From the NCBI RefSeq assembly GCF_003290085.1, contig NZ_QMKJ01000001.1:62001-126000 (forward strand): a stretch of 64,000 nt of DNA. The letters run 5' to 3'. Numbering within the stretch: position 1 is the first letter of the stretch; every line of letters begins with the position of its first letter. The notes below the pieces were generated by a model. It did not search any database. It was given only the letters and a program-made list of their open reading frames with translations, and had not been told where the DNA came from. This DNA is from Aliidiomarina sp. B3213 (GTDB lineage Bacteria > Pseudomonadota > Gammaproteobacteria > Enterobacterales > Alteromonadaceae). The translations under genes were made by a program, and so were the position numbers. Positions 18,062 through 28,169 of the stretch are shown here, in pieces.

Positions 18062-18084
18062 AAGGGGCATTTCGCCCCTTTTTT
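18062..18084 (+). terminator. Rho-independent terminator of the clpPX operon
   Basis: Stem AAGGGGC/GCCCCTT with loop ATTTC, then a run of T, starting 11 bases after the clpX stop. It separates clpX from the lon promoter. Confidence 0.88.
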
Positions 18085-18095
18085 GCATCCTGTTA

Positions 18096-18120
18096 TTGAA
18101 CTTTGCTTCACGACCCGCAT
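18096..18120 (+). promoter_or_regulatory. Sigma-32-like heat-shock promoter of lon
   Basis: TTGAAC, then a 13-base spacer, then CCGCAT. This matches the sigma-32 consensus (TTGAAA, spacer, CCCCAT) with one change in each element, and it lies about 50 bases before the lon start. lon is a classic heat-shock gene, so the match is plausible but weaker than those at grpE and dnaK. Confidence 0.6.
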
Positions 18121-18167
18121 ATATATAACTATTCAAACTATTTGGTACGCTCCACATGGGGAAAGTA

Positions 18168-20522
18168 ATGACAGATTCGAGCGTTGAAAGCTATACAATG
18201 CCAGTACTTCCATTGCGCGATGTCGTGGTTTACCCACACATGGTGATTCCACTTTTTGTTGGCCGTGAAAAATCTATTCGCTGCCTAGACGCTGCAATGG
18301 AGCAAGATAAACAAATATTTCTCGTCGCGCAGAAAGACGCAGGCGTAGACGAGCCAACGTCCGACGACATATATGAAGTTGGCTCAATTGCGACGATTCT
18401 TCAAATGCTGAAGCTCCCAGACGGAACCGTAAAGGTGCTGGTCGAGGGTATTCAGCGCGCCAACATTGAAAAGTGGAACGACGATGAAGACTTTTTCACC
18501 GCTGATATTAAAACGGTGGAGTCTGAAGCACTTCCTGAAAAGGAAGAAGAAGTTTTAAGTCGTTCGGCGATGAATCAGTTTGAAGGCTACGTGAAGCTGA
18601 ACAAGAAGATTCCACCAGAGGTTATTACTTCACTTTCCGGAATCGACGATGCGGACCGATTAGCTGACACCATGGCTGCTCATATGCCGCTGAAGTTGGC
18701 TGACAAACAGCACGTACTTGAAATTATTGATATTCGTGAGCGCATTGAGTATTTAATGGCGCTTATGGAAGGTGAGATCGATATTTTGCAGGTGGAGCGC
18801 AAAATTCGAAGCCGTGTAAAACAGCAGATGGAAAAAAGCCAACGCGAGTACTATTTGAATGAGCAAATGAAAGCTATTCAAAAGGAGCTTGGTGAATCTG
18901 AAGACGGCGTAGACGAATTTGAAGCCCTAGAGAAGCGCATTCAAGAAGCTAAAATGACGAAAGAGGCGGAAGACAAAACGCGCGCTGAGTTACAAAAGCT
19001 TCGTATGATGTCGCCAATGTCTGCTGAAGCGACCGTAGTAAGAAGCTATATCGATTGGATGACTTCGGTTCCATGGCATAAGAAAAGCCGTGTGAAGAAA
19101 GATTTAGCGAAAGCCGAAGCTATTTTGAACGAAGACCACTACGGTTTAGAAAAAGTTAAAGAGCGTATTCTTGATTATCTTGCTGTACAGCAGCGCAGTA
19201 AAAAGGTACGTGGTCCTATTTTGTGTTTAGTTGGTCCTCCTGGTGTAGGTAAAACGTCGTTAGGACAGTCGATTGCCAAAGCGACAGGACGTAAATATGT
19301 GCGTATGGCTCTCGGTGGCGTTCGTGATGAAGCTGAAATTCGCGGTCACAGACGTACATATATTGGCTCTATGCCGGGCAAATTAATGCAGAAAATGGCG
19401 AAGGTAGATGTTAGAAATCCGCTGTTCTTGCTTGATGAAATCGACAAAATGTCGTCGGACATGCGTGGCGACCCAGCATCTGCTTTGTTGGAAGTTCTAG
19501 ATCCAGAGCAGAACAGTGCATTTAACGACCATTATCTAGAAGTGGACTACGACCTTTCAGACATAATGTTCGTGGCAACTTCAAACAGTATGAACATTCC
19601 TGCGCCGCTGTTAGACCGTATGGAAGTTATTCGTTTGTCGGGTTACACCGAAGACGAGAAACTGAATATTGCGCGTAAGCACTTGCTCGATAAACAAATG
19701 GAACGCAATGGCTTGAAGAAGGGCGAAGTTGATATTTCTGACGACGCTATTCTCGGAATAATCCGCTATTACACACGTGAAGCAGGTGTTCGTAACCTTG
19801 AGCGTGAGTTGTCGACGCTATGTAGAAAATCGGTACGCCGTATTTTACTCGACAAGAAATTGAAAAAAGTGAAAATTGACGAGAACTCGTTAGAGGACTT
19901 CTTGGGTGTTCGTCGATTCGACTTTGGTAAAGCAGAAGAGAATGACCAAATTGGTCAAGTTACCGGCCTTGCGTGGACGCAAGTAGGCGGTGATTTGCTA
20001 ACCATTGAAGCGACAACTGTACCGGGTAAGGGCAAAACGGTTTGTACCGGCTCTCTTGGCGACGTCATGAAAGAGTCGATTAGTACTGCTATGACCGTGG
20101 TACGCAGTCGCGCGGAACTTTTGGGTGTTGAAGAAGACTTTTACGAGAAAAAAGATATTCACGTCCATGTTCCTGAAGGGGCAACGCCTAAAGACGGACC
20201 AAGTGCTGGTATAGGCATGGTAACGGCCTTGGTATCTTCGCTTACAGGTAATTCAGTACGCGCTGATGTGGCCATGACGGGCGAAATTACCTTGCGTGGT
20301 GAAGTGCTGGCTATTGGTGGTTTAAAAGAAAAATTGCTGGCAGCCCACCGTGGCGGCATCCGTCGAGTATTAATTCCAAAGGAAAATGAGCGCGATCTCA
20401 AGGAAATTGCGGACAATGTTAAGGCTGATTTAGAGATTCATCCAGTAAAATGGATTGATGAAGTGTTGAAGTTAGCGTTGACTAATGATCCATTTAAATC
20501 AATGAAAAATAAGAAAAAATAG
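18168..20522 (+). CDS. lon: ATP-dependent protease Lon
   Basis: Cytosolic AAA+ serine protease for misfolded and regulatory proteins. I chose the ATG at 18168 (MTDSSVE): the upstream ATG at 18156 overlaps what looks like its ribosome site (GGGGAAAG). The product of 784 residues has the Lon N-terminal substrate domain (about 10-200), Walker [10 protein letters not shown] near 354-362, Walker [11 protein letters not shown] near 420, and the protease domain with the catalytic serine in GPSAGIGM near 675 and the lysine about 43 residues later. Length and domains are normal. Confidence 0.97.
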   Translation: MTDSSVESYTMPVLPLRDVVVYPHMVIPLFVGREKSIRCLDAAMEQDKQIFLVAQKDAGVDEPTSDDIYEVGSIATILQMLKLPDGTVKVLVEGIQRANIEKWNDDEDFFTADIKTVESEALPEKEEEVLSRSAMNQFEGYVKLNKKIPPEVITSLSGIDDADRLADTMAAHMPLKLADKQHVLEIIDIRERIEYLMALMEGEIDILQVERKIRSRVKQQMEKSQREYYLNEQMKAIQKELGESEDGVDEFEALEKRIQEAKMTKEAEDKTRAELQKLRMMSPMSAEATVVRSYIDWMTSVPWHKKSRVKKDLAKAEAILNEDHYGLEKVKERILDYLAVQQRSKKVRGPILCLVGPPGVGKTSLGQSIAKATGRKYVRMALGGVRDEAEIRGHRRTYIGSMPGKLMQKMAKVDVRNPLFLLDEIDKMSSDMRGDPASALLEVLDPEQNSAFNDHYLEVDYDLSDIMFVATSNSMNIPAPLLDRMEVIRLSGYTEDEKLNIARKHLLDKQMERNGLKKGEVDISDDAILGIIRYYTREAGVRNLERELSTLCRKSVRRILLDKKLKKVKIDENSLEDFLGVRRFDFGKAEENDQIGQVTGLAWTQVGGDLLTIEATTVPGKGKTVCTGSLGDVMKESISTAMTVVRSRAELLGVEEDFYEKKDIHVHVPEGATPKDGPSAGIGMVTALVSSLTGNSVRADVAMTGEITLRGEVLAIGGLKEKLLAAHRGGIRRVLIPKENERDLKEIADNVKADLEIHPVKWIDEVLKLALTNDPFKSMKNKKK

Positions 20523-20689
20523 CTTTTTCTTAGGGCTTGAAAGCAGCGGCTGCGACGAAAATTGTTAATTTTTAGCGAAAAAGACTTTTCATCGCCGCCG
20601 ACTGTGATAGCCTTAAGGAAGTTATCCGAAGCCATGCAGGCCAAGGGTCGTAGGGATTCGGTAGACTTTTTAGCAAGCATCTTGAGTAC

Positions 20690-20718
20690 TTGAACTAAAG
20701 ATATAAGCTTGTTATAAA
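20690..20718 (+). promoter_or_regulatory. Sigma-70-type promoter of hupB
   Basis: TTGAAC and TATAAA with a 17-base spacer, 65 bases before the hupB start. One or two changes per hexamer from consensus. The 260-base gap after lon suggests that hupB is independently transcribed. Confidence 0.65.
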
Positions 20719-20783
20719 CTTTGCTGGCCCATTTCTAAATGGAACCAGAAAACTCCATAATAACAATCTAAGGGGATGATACT

Positions 20784-21056
20784 GTGAACAAGTCTCAGCT
20801 AATTGACAAAATCGCAGCAGACGCAGAACTTTCAAAGGCCGCTGCCGGTCGTGCTCTAGACTCTATGGTCGACGCAGTAACAGAAGCATTGAAAAGCGGT
20901 GATCAAGTTGCTCTAGTTGGATTCGGTACTTTTTCAGTTCGTGAGCGTTCAGCACGCACTGGCCGTAACCCACAAACGGGTCAAACAATTCAAATCGCTG
21001 CTGCGAAAGTTCCAGCTTTCAAAGCAGGTAAAGCACTTAAAGACGCTGTAAACTAA
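20784..21056 (+). CDS. hupB: Nucleoid protein HU, beta type
   Basis: A 90-residue histone-like DNA-binding protein. It starts at GTG, giving [18 protein letters not shown], exactly the HU-beta opening. The DNA-binding arm carries [21 protein letters not shown] (residues 46-66), the family signature. It bends and compacts DNA as a dimer. The location downstream of lon and upstream of ppiD matches the E. coli order lon-hupB-ppiD. Confidence 0.97.
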   Translation: MNKSQLIDKIAADAELSKAAAGRALDSMVDAVTEALKSGDQVALVGFGTFSVRERSARTGRNPQTGQTIQIAAAKVPAFKAGKALKDAVN

Positions 21057-21080
21057 AAACTTACAGTAGTGCTACACGAG

Positions 21081-21100
21081 GGCGCCGTAAGGCGCCTTTG
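21081..21100 (+). terminator. Rho-independent terminator of hupB
   Basis: GGCGCC-GTAA-GGCGCC stem-loop followed by TTTGTTGTT, about 25 bases after the hupB stop. Confidence 0.82.
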
Positions 21101-21220
21101 TTGTTCATGGGGACTCATAATCTAATCAATTAGTGTGGTATACTCTCAGCGTTTTGAAGTTGCAGTTTGCGACTTTGTCTTGAAGTAGAATCGAAGTATT
21201 TTTCATAAAAGAGATTATTT

Positions 21221-23086
21221 ATGCTCGAAAGGATCCGTGAGGGCGCGCAGGGCCCGATAGTAAAAGTCGTTTTGGGAGTACTTGTTGTAGCTTTTGCTCT
21301 AACAGGTGTGAATGCGTATTTAGGCGGCGGAGTAGACAATTATGTCGCATCTGTAAACGGCAAAGAAATTTCCCGTGCCGAATTCGACCGCGCATACCAA
21401 AGCCAACGCAGTCAGATGGAATCTCAATATGGCGAAATGTTTGCCATGTTGCTTGCCGACGAGTCTTACGTGCAGTCTTTGCGTAACGACGTGCTTGAGC
21501 AGCTTATCGAAGAAGAGTTAAGCATTCAGTTTGCGAATGAACTAGGTCTACGTCAGTCTGACGAAGGCTTGCGTAATATTATTCGCAACATGGAGCAGTT
21601 CAACTTCAACGGTACATTTAACAATGACCTATATACTCGTGCGTTAATGAACTTAGGCATGAGCGCAGGGCAGTTCAGAAACTACATGGACGAGCAAGTG
21701 AACCGTGAAGTTCTGTTGACTAGTTTATTTGCTACCGACTTCTCGCTAGACCATGAAGTTGATGCGCTTCAGAAATTACAGAATCAAACGCGAAGTGGTC
21801 GTTACTCTGTATTAGAAGGTAGTGCGTTCGCTGACCAGGTAGAAATTACAGACGCGGACATTGAGTCTTATTACTACGACAACGAGTCACGTTTTCAGGT
21901 GCAAGAAGAGATTCAACTTCAGTATGTAGCGCTAGATCTAGACGATATCGTAGAAAGAACGAATGTGTCTGAAGAAGAAGTTCGAGATTACTACGACAGA
22001 AACCCGCAAGCTTATAGCTCAGAAGAGAGCCGCAGAGTAGCGCATATTCTCGTTGAGTTTGGTGATGATGAAGCTGCTGCACTTGCTGAAGCCGAAGCTG
22101 CACTAGCCCGTATTGAAGCTGGTGAAGACTTTGCCGAAGTTGCAGCTGACGTATCTGATGATATGTTTAGTGCTCAAGACGGCGGTGACTTAGGTACATT
22201 AGAGCGTGGCTTGATTGACCCAACATTTGAAGATGCGGGTTTTGAGTTAAACGAGCAAGGTCAAGTGTCTGACGTCGTGCGTTCAGAGTTTGGTTTTCAT
22301 ATCATTAAGCTGACAGAGTTTAATGAAGCTACTCAAACGCCGTTTGAGGAAGTTGCTGACAACATCCGTACTGAGTTGGCGCGTGTTAACGCTGAAGACG
22401 AGTACTTCCGTTTACAGCAAGAGTTGGCGCGTATTAGCTTCGAAGTTCCTGATACATTAGAGCCTGCTGCACAAGCTCTAGGCGTAGACATTCAAACTAG
22501 CCCAGTTATTTCCAGAGCTAATCCACCAGAAGGGTTCGATTCACCTGACCTTCTAGCTCAAGCTTTCTCTAGTGACGTTACTGAGAGAGGCTTAAACAGT
22601 GAGCTAGTGGAGTTAGCGGAGCGTTCAGTTGTGGTCCGTGCGGAATCTTATCAGCCGGCGCAAACTCAACCATTGGCAGATGTTCGCGACCAAATCGTTG
22701 CAACATTGACCACTGAGCGTGCGCAAGATTTAGCTTTACAAGCTGCGTCTGACCTGAGAAGTCGTATCGAGAGTGGTGACACTGCGGGTATCGATTTTAA
22801 CTACATCGAAGCAACGAAACGTTTTGCAACGGAATTGCCGGGCGCTGTGCGCACTGAGCTTTTCAAAATGCCTTTCGTAGAAGGTGAGTCTAGCTTTGCA
22901 ACGGTGGAGCTTCGTAACGGCGATGCAGCAGTTATTGAGCTGACCGACGTAGGTGAGGGCTCTATTGACGAAAGCATGAACGACAGATTCGCGCAGGAGC
23001 TTGCTGGTCAATACACCGAGCAATCTTATCGTGCCCTTATGGAAGCTTTGAAAGCTAACGCAACTATCGAAAGACGTTTGCGTTAA
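21221..23086 (+). CDS. ppiD: Peptidyl-prolyl isomerase PpiD, membrane-anchored periplasmic chaperone
   Basis: A 621-residue chaperone at the Sec translocon exit. Residues 1-15 are cytoplasmic and the single anchor spans about 14-37 (VVLGVLVVAFALTGVNAYLGGG). SurA_N-like helices (40-180) follow, with a parvulin/PpiC domain near 265-360 (RRVAHILVEF ... FGFHIIKLTEF). The C-terminal portion resembles a second degenerate module. A TGTGGTATACT element 86 bases upstream is a possible extended -10. Typical length and position after hupB. Confidence 0.95.
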   Translation: MLERIREGAQGPIVKVVLGVLVVAFALTGVNAYLGGGVDNYVASVNGKEISRAEFDRAYQSQRSQMESQYGEMFAMLLADESYVQSLRNDVLEQLIEEELSIQFANELGLRQSDEGLRNIIRNMEQFNFNGTFNNDLYTRALMNLGMSAGQFRNYMDEQVNREVLLTSLFATDFSLDHEVDALQKLQNQTRSGRYSVLEGSAFADQVEITDADIESYYYDNESRFQVQEEIQLQYVALDLDDIVERTNVSEEEVRDYYDRNPQAYSSEESRRVAHILVEFGDDEAAALAEAEAALARIEAGEDFAEVAADVSDDMFSAQDGGDLGTLERGLIDPTFEDAGFELNEQGQVSDVVRSEFGFHIIKLTEFNEATQTPFEEVADNIRTELARVNAEDEYFRLQQELARISFEVPDTLEPAAQALGVDIQTSPVISRANPPEGFDSPDLLAQAFSSDVTERGLNSELVELAERSVVVRAESYQPAQTQPLADVRDQIVATLTTERAQDLALQAASDLRSRIESGDTAGIDFNYIEATKRFATELPGAVRTELFKMPFVEGESSFATVELRNGDAAVIELTDVGEGSIDESMNDRFAQELAGQYTEQSYRALMEALKANATIERRLR

Positions 23087-23142
23087 GCATTGCACTGAGT
23101 GAGCAATGAGTGAAGGGCTCTCGCCCCTCACGTTATTAAAAG

Positions 23143-24864
23143 CTAATGAGGATATAACTTAAGCGCATCCGTTTGATGCGCTTTTTTATGTGCGCCTGAA
23201 AATGTTTTCCAAAACGCTTTGCCGCGTGTATAAGTTGACTTTTCTTTCCCATACAAAGCGGCTTCCAATGCAGCGAGTTCCTGCTTAAAGTCTTGGTGTT
23301 GTTCGAGCTCAGCTCGAATACCCTTTCCGTTGTCTTGGTCATTTTTGCGTGCATTCATCCATGCTCTAAAGTTCTCCATGATTAACACTGGCTCATTGCT
23401 ATTACAGGCTTGCTTCAAGTTGTTTAAAGGCTGACGAGCACGGTTTGGAATATAGGTATTCTGCACGTCACTAGAGGCCTTGCGTGACGCTCCACGCTTA
23501 GCTCGGATAAGCAATATAAGGGTGACTAGCCAAATTATGAATAAGACAGCGAGAGCGCCATATAAATAACTATTCGATGTTCTGGCGCCGCCTTGCTCAT
23601 GAATACTCGCTATACCTGTGTCGACTTGCGGCTGGGTTGCAGTATCTAATGGCTGTTCAGCTTCTGTTTCCGTTTCTGCAACCGGGCTTATACGCTCAGG
23701 CTCAGACGCAGAAGGTGTAATTGTTAATTGAACGGCAGCAGTGGAAGCTTGCCTGCTTTGATCTGCGCTCGGATTAAACCAAGGTATATTAATTTGAGGT
23801 AATTCAAACTGACCTTCTCGGCTTGGAATATACACCGTGGTATAGGTTACTTGTCCAATTCGTGTGTCGCGGCGGGCAAATACTTCTTGCTGCGGCGTTT
23901 CCGGGTACACACGAAGTCCGTCCGGTGAGGAAATATCGAGTTCTGGAATTTGCTCTGGGCGCACTCCCTCAGCCGTAATAGTTACAGTTTCAGTAATAGG
24001 CTCTCCGACCGCAACCATACCCGATGCTGGTGAGATTTGTCGCTCAATGACAACCTGTTCACTCACAAACCATTGACCCTGATATTGCTGTGGTATGGGC
24101 TGCACATTAAGCTCTACATTGGGTGTCATAAGCGACACTTGTTCTGGTCTGGAAAAGCCTGAAAAGCCTCGAGAGTTGGGCTGACGATAAATACCTTCGA
24201 ACTGAACTCCTTGAACCTCCACAGAGCCACTCCTTTGCGGCGTAATGGCATAAACTTGCGTGATCACCTGGTAACGTTGACCATTTATAATTTCTTGTCG
24301 CTCTCTGTTCTGAGTAATTTGTTCAACGTTAGCGTTGTCCGCGAGTGGGGGAGCTATAGTGCCATTCTCAAGCGGTATGTCACTGTGAATAAACAGGTCT
24401 ACGGTATAAGTCACTTGCTGTTGTACGTAAGGCGAAGCTTCACTAACGGTACCTTCAATAAAGAACGGCCGATTTTCACCATTCTGATTACGCTGAACTT
24501 CAATGACCTCAATTTCAATGGGTTGTGTTTGAGCGCCTTCAATATCGAACGAGGGTATTGTGTAGCGGCCTGGTTCGCGGGCGGTTAATCTTACGGTCCA
24601 ACGCGTGGTTCTTCTTGTTACGCCTTGACTCGTCACGCTAGAGGTATCAATGGAAGTTGCACCTACCACAAAGTCCCGCATTAACGGGCGAGAGCTAAAT
24701 GCCCAACGAGGTAAGTCTTCGTCGGCTGTTACCGTGAGGTTAAACGACTCATTCACAATGACGGGATTGCGATCAACTGACACGTCAATTTCTAATCCAT
24801 AAGCATTACTGCTGGTCAGAATGAGTATCACAGCGACAAAACCAAGGTAGAAAGGTTTCAGCAT
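23143..24864 (-). CDS. batD: BatD family protein
   Basis: A 573-residue envelope protein: signal peptide 1-23 (VAVILILTSSNAYG), several beta-sandwich BatD repeats between 24 and 390, a Pro/Glu/Thr-rich linker (390-430), a membrane span near 431-450 (LYGALAVLFIIWLVTLILLI) and a basic cytoplasmic tail. BatD is the last gene of the MoxR/BatABD (aerotolerance) operon, implicated in envelope stress tolerance in other bacteria, mechanism unsettled. It starts 14 bases after the preceding gene. The convergent ppiD terminator lies within its 3' end. Confidence 0.87.
   Translation of the reverse strand: MLKPFYLGFVAVILILTSSNAYGLEIDVSVDRNPVIVNESFNLTVTADEDLPRWAFSSRPLMRDFVVGATSIDTSSVTSQGVTRRTTRWTVRLTAREPGRYTIPSFDIEGAQTQPIEIEVIEVQRNQNGENRPFFIEGTVSEASPYVQQQVTYTVDLFIHSDIPLENGTIAPPLADNANVEQITQNRERQEIINGQRYQVITQVYAITPQRSGSVEVQGVQFEGIYRQPNSRGFSGFSRPEQVSLMTPNVELNVQPIPQQYQGQWFVSEQVVIERQISPASGMVAVGEPITETVTITAEGVRPEQIPELDISSPDGLRVYPETPQQEVFARRDTRIGQVTYTTVYIPSREGQFELPQINIPWFNPSADQSRQASTAAVQLTITPSASEPERISPVAETETEAEQPLDTATQPQVDTGIASIHEQGGARTSNSYLYGALAVLFIIWLVTLILLIRAKRGASRKASSDVQNTYIPNRARQPLNNLKQACNSNEPVLIMENFRAWMNARKNDQDNGKGIRAELEQHQDFKQELAALEAALYGKEKSTYTRGKAFWKTFSGAHKKAHQTDALKLYPH
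23161..23187 (+). terminator. Terminator of ppiD lying inside the batD 3' end
   Basis: AAGCGCATC-CGTTT-GATGCGCTT followed by TTTT on the plus strand. It is placed within the last codons of the convergent batD gene, whose stop is at 23143, so the sequence serves as a terminator on one strand and coding DNA on the other. Confidence 0.78.
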
Positions 24865-24878
24865 GGATGTTTGAACTC

Positions 24879-26714
24879 CTAGTTAAATCTTTGTAGACGG
24901 CGGCGCTCTGCTTCAAGTAACAGTCTGTTTTTCAACAATAGAGCGGGATCGTTAGGTAATCGGCGTAATAATTGCTCAAGTTCAGCACGCTCCTCTTCAG
25001 ACAAGTCTTGCCAAGCCTCTGGAATCTCTAAAGCCTCTTCGTTGCCCTCGGTTTCAGCGGATTGTTGTTGCTGCTCTGCCGTTTGACTATCATTCTGTTC
25101 TTGTTGCTCTTGGCTTTGTCCGTCGGCATTTTGCTCTTCACTTGGCGACGTATCGGAGTTCTCTTGCTCACTTTGTGAGGCGTCGCTTTGATCAGACGAG
25201 CTGCTATCTTGCGACTCCTGCCCATCGTTGGACTCTTGATCTTCGCCTTGTTGGTTCTGGTCACTGTCACCGCTTTCATTTTCTTGTTGAGATTGTTGCT
25301 CCTTCATTTGCTCAACAATTTCTTTGTTTTCCAACGCAGACTGCCAGTTAGGTCTTTGTTGTAGGGCTTGATCGTAAGCGTCAATAGCTTCCTCTAAATG
25401 ACCTGAGTGGGCTAGGCTGTTACCTAAATTATAAAAAGACTCTGCGGTTTCTTGCTGACCGAAATATTGTGCGGCTTGTTCATAATCTCCGGCTCGATAC
25501 GCTGCCATTCCTTGTAACATAGGGTCGTCTGACAGTCCTTCGGTACGGTCATATTGTTGGCTTTGGTATGCATTCAAAGCATTCTGTTCTTTGTTCCGAA
25601 ATGCGTTTCGCACACTATTCATGTTGAACCAAGATACGCGCTCAATTACTAAGTCGCTATCTTCTGCGTTCGTAGCATAAACAGGTGGTGTGGTCAGGAA
25701 CTGTGAAAGAAGCAGTACTCCCGCAATACTGAGTACTTGTGTTTTTCGACCGAGTGCGAATAGCAATGGCAACATTAGCCAAAGTAGGTAAGGCCCCATA
25801 TCAAGCCATTGATTATGATTAATTGACTCGCGTTCAGTGGCGTTTGCACTTTGTTCGGGAAGTGATATAAGTGCGTCAATATCGCCGCTATTCGACGAAA
25901 TTGAGCGATGTATGCCACCTGTTTGCTGCGCAATGTTTTCGAAGTAGTCGACAAACAAGCGCGGAATAACCAGGTCACCTTGCGGCGTGCGAAGTAACTC
26001 GCCTTGTTCAGTTCTTACCGGCGCTCCATCTTCTGTTCCTGCTGTGATCACGGAAACACGGTGGTTGGCTTCTCGAAGGAATTGACGAATATCTTCCATA
26101 TCTGCGCGGTCAATGCTGCCACTGAACCAATATATGTCGCCTTGTGAATATCCCGCTTGCGTCAACATGTCGTGTGCCATTTGAAAACCTGCTAAAGGGT
26201 TACGACCAGGTACTGGCATAATTTCTGGTGTCAGTGCTGGCATCATGCTTTGCAGGTTTTCTGGATCCCGCGTAAGGGGCGCGATGGTAAATGCGTCGCC
26301 TGAATAAGCCACCAAGCCTGTTTGGCCGTCTTTTAAGGCATTAATGAGATCTAAAGCCTTATATTTAAGCCTTGTATGGCGGTCGGGCGTTAAATCTGTT
26401 GCGCGTGTGTCCATGCTCGCGTCGAATAAAATAACATAGCCACGGTCTTGGCTTGTTACTGGAATTGGTTGCTCAATCCATGCAGGGCCGGCTGCCGACA
26501 AACTTGCGATAACCCAAATTGCAGTAGCTATTTTCCACGGAAATTTTCGAACTTTCTCTGCGGACTGCACGAGGTATTGCTGTAAATGCGGGGCAATAAC
26601 TTGGCGTGCAATACCCGATTGAGAAGAACGTTTTAACCACCACGGAACGAGCACAAATAAAGGCAGTAGTAATAACAACCATAGTGGGCGTAAAAAGTGG
26701 AATTCGGCAAACAT
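24879..26714 (-). CDS. VWA and TPR protein of the Bat operon (BatB-BatC type fusion)
   Basis: About 611 residues from the ATG that overlaps the preceding stop (TAATG). Two membrane spans occur near 8-30 and 55-75, then a von Willebrand A domain (residues 85-280). Its metal-ion site is incomplete: DASMDTR is where DxSxS is expected, so the second serine is missing. After a span near 310-330 come TPR repeats (about 405-470, AAYRAGDYEQAAQYFG), then a long Gln/Ser/Asp/Glu-rich disordered region and a short C-terminal helix. It combines the domains of BatB and BatC. A Bat-complex scaffold role is inferred. Confidence 0.85.
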   Translation of the reverse strand: MFAEFHFLRPLWLLLLLPLFVLVPWWLKRSSQSGIARQVIAPHLQQYLVQSAEKVRKFPWKIATAIWVIASLSAAGPAWIEQPIPVTSQDRGYVILFDASMDTRATDLTPDRHTRLKYKALDLINALKDGQTGLVAYSGDAFTIAPLTRDPENLQSMMPALTPEIMPVPGRNPLAGFQMAHDMLTQAGYSQGDIYWFSGSIDRADMEDIRQFLREANHRVSVITAGTEDGAPVRTEQGELLRTPQGDLVIPRLFVDYFENIAQQTGGIHRSISSNSGDIDALISLPEQSANATERESINHNQWLDMGPYLLWLMLPLLFALGRKTQVLSIAGVLLLSQFLTTPPVYATNAEDSDLVIERVSWFNMNSVRNAFRNKEQNALNAYQSQQYDRTEGLSDDPMLQGMAAYRAGDYEQAAQYFGQQETAESFYNLGNSLAHSGHLEEAIDAYDQALQQRPNWQSALENKEIVEQMKEQQSQQENESGDSDQNQQGEDQESNDGQESQDSSSSDQSDASQSEQENSDTSPSEEQNADGQSQEQQEQNDSQTAEQQQQSAETEGNEEALEIPEAWQDLSEEERAELEQLLRRLPNDPALLLKNRLLLEAERRRLQRFN

Positions 26715-27697
26715 TACTTGAACCTCCGCCAACGTATAGCTCGAAACATTTCGAATAGAAGCACGCTGACTAACGCTAAAATAATGAACCAATGCGTTAG
26801 GCTTTGAAATGGTCTGAAAAATTGCTCGTCAGACTGAACCGGTTCGAGTTGATCTAAAGTTTCGTAGATGCGCTCCATGTCTTCTGCACTTCTTGCCCGG
26901 AAATACTCGCCATCAGTGACTTCAGCCACCTGCTGTAAGAATACTTCATTCAGTTCTTGGCTTGGGTTAATGCGTCGGTTGCCAAAAAGCCCCGACACTA
27001 ACATCTCGTCGGCGCCGATACCGACGGTATAAATTTTCACGTCATTACTTTGAGCCAATTGTATGGCGTCTTCAGCGTCAAGGTTGCCGGAATTTACCAT
27101 GCCGTCGGTAAGCATAATGACAACTTTTTGTTCGGCTTCTCTTTCTAGGAAATAACGAATAGAAATACCAATTGCGTCGCCTAAAGCGGTGCGCTGCCCA
27201 ACTAAGCCAATTTCTGCTTCTTCGGCTAGTTCAGCAACCGTTTCCAAGTCTGAAGTGACGGGTACATATAAGTGAGCCGAGTCGGCGTATAGCACCAAAC
27301 CTACGCGATCTCCTGTACGTCTTCGAATAAAGTCAGCGAGAATAGAGTGCGCTGCATAAAGTCGGGTAACGCGTTGTCCTTGCATAACCATATCGTCGAC
27401 TTGCATGCTGCCGGACAAGTCCATGGCGACTAAAATCTCTCGCGCTTCTTGTTCTACTGGAATAGGTTCTCCCACCCATCGAGGCTGTGACATACCCGCT
27501 ACGAGTAACGCCCAAACCCATAATGGAAAGAGATATTTGATTTTGCGGCTGGCAACGTTGTGTTCGATTCCTAAAGCACGTTTTTTAATGTTAGGAAAAG
27601 AAAAACGTTGACCTGAACGAGACCAAGGCTTAATGAACCAGTAAATTACCGGTACAGGTAAAAGAACCCACACCCATGGCCAAGCAAACTCAAACAT
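26714..27697 (-). CDS. batA: VWA domain protein, BatA type
   Basis: A 327-residue membrane protein; the chosen ATG (MFEFAWPWVW) overlaps the DUF4381 gene by 8 bases. N-terminal spans lie at about 5-22 and 48-66, the VWA domain at about 80-280, and a final span near 300-320. The metal-ion-dependent adhesion site is complete: DLSGSM near 90 and the later threonine and aspartate in TDGMVNSG. This contrasts with its downstream partner. BatA/BatB pairs belong to the MoxR-regulated Bat system; a ligand is unknown. Confidence 0.88.
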   Translation of the reverse strand: MFEFAWPWVWVLLPVPVIYWFIKPWSRSGQRFSFPNIKKRALGIEHNVASRKIKYLFPLWVWALLVAGMSQPRWVGEPIPVEQEAREILVAMDLSGSMQVDDMVMQGQRVTRLYAAHSILADFIRRRTGDRVGLVLYADSAHLYVPVTSDLETVAELAEEAEIGLVGQRTALGDAIGISIRYFLEREAEQKVVIMLTDGMVNSGNLDAEDAIQLAQSNDVKIYTVGIGADEMLVSGLFGNRRINPSQELNEVFLQQVAEVTDGEYFRARSAEDMERIYETLDQLEPVQSDEQFFRPFQSLTHWFIILALVSVLLFEMFRAIRWRRFK

Positions 27698-28169
27698 AGT
27701 TTGGCCTCCGTGGACACGCATGATGAAGCCAAGTTAAAGCGAATTGCTGGTATTGCTCGACATGTTGCGCGTCGGTTTGCCGATACATGTTAAGTGCCAA
27801 GGCTTCAACGTGTTGCTCAGATGCGCGAAGGGGCTCTTGCAACTGGTTGTTTAAATACACTAGCCATGCTTTGCCTGTAAGCGTATGTAAAGCTTTTGCA
27901 TCGCTGTTGTTAGCATCAGAAAGGTAACGACGGCAGGCTAATTTCAAAACGGTCGTAATGTCACCCATGCTGTTCTGGGGCGTCTGCAGTGTTTGGCAAC
28001 ATTGTCTCCATACCCATTGGTCGCGCTTACGTTTACGCGAAACTAAAATACTTACAGTAATCGCAATGATTAAAAGTGCTATAAGTGCCCACCAGCCCCA
28101 GCCTAAAGGCCACCAGGTTACAGTAGAAATCTCATGGATATCATTGAGTTGAGCGAGAGGATTATTCAT
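27690..28169 (-). CDS. DUF4381 family membrane protein of the Bat operon
   Basis: A 159-residue protein starting at the ATG that overlaps the DUF58 stop (ATGA). One membrane span near residues 22-42 (WGWWALIALLIIAITVSILV) precedes a cytoplasmic helical domain (ACRRYLSDANNSDAKALHTLTGKAWLVYLN). DUF4381 proteins are standard members of MoxR-DUF58-VWA operons; no activity is known. Start chosen because the upstream open frame would run inside the DUF58 gene. Confidence 0.85.
   Translation of the reverse strand: MNNPLAQLNDIHEISTVTWWPLGWGWWALIALLIIAITVSILVSRKRKRDQWVWRQCCQTLQTPQNSMGDITTVLKLACRRYLSDANNSDAKALHTLTGKAWLVYLNNQLQEPLRASEQHVEALALNMYRQTDAQHVEQYQQFALTWLHHACPRRPNYV

Noticed and set aside
25028-25279. 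An 83-codon frame opposite the Gln/Ser-rich tail of the VWA-TPR protein
   Set aside because: It is a shadow produced by low-complexity coding DNA on the other strand.
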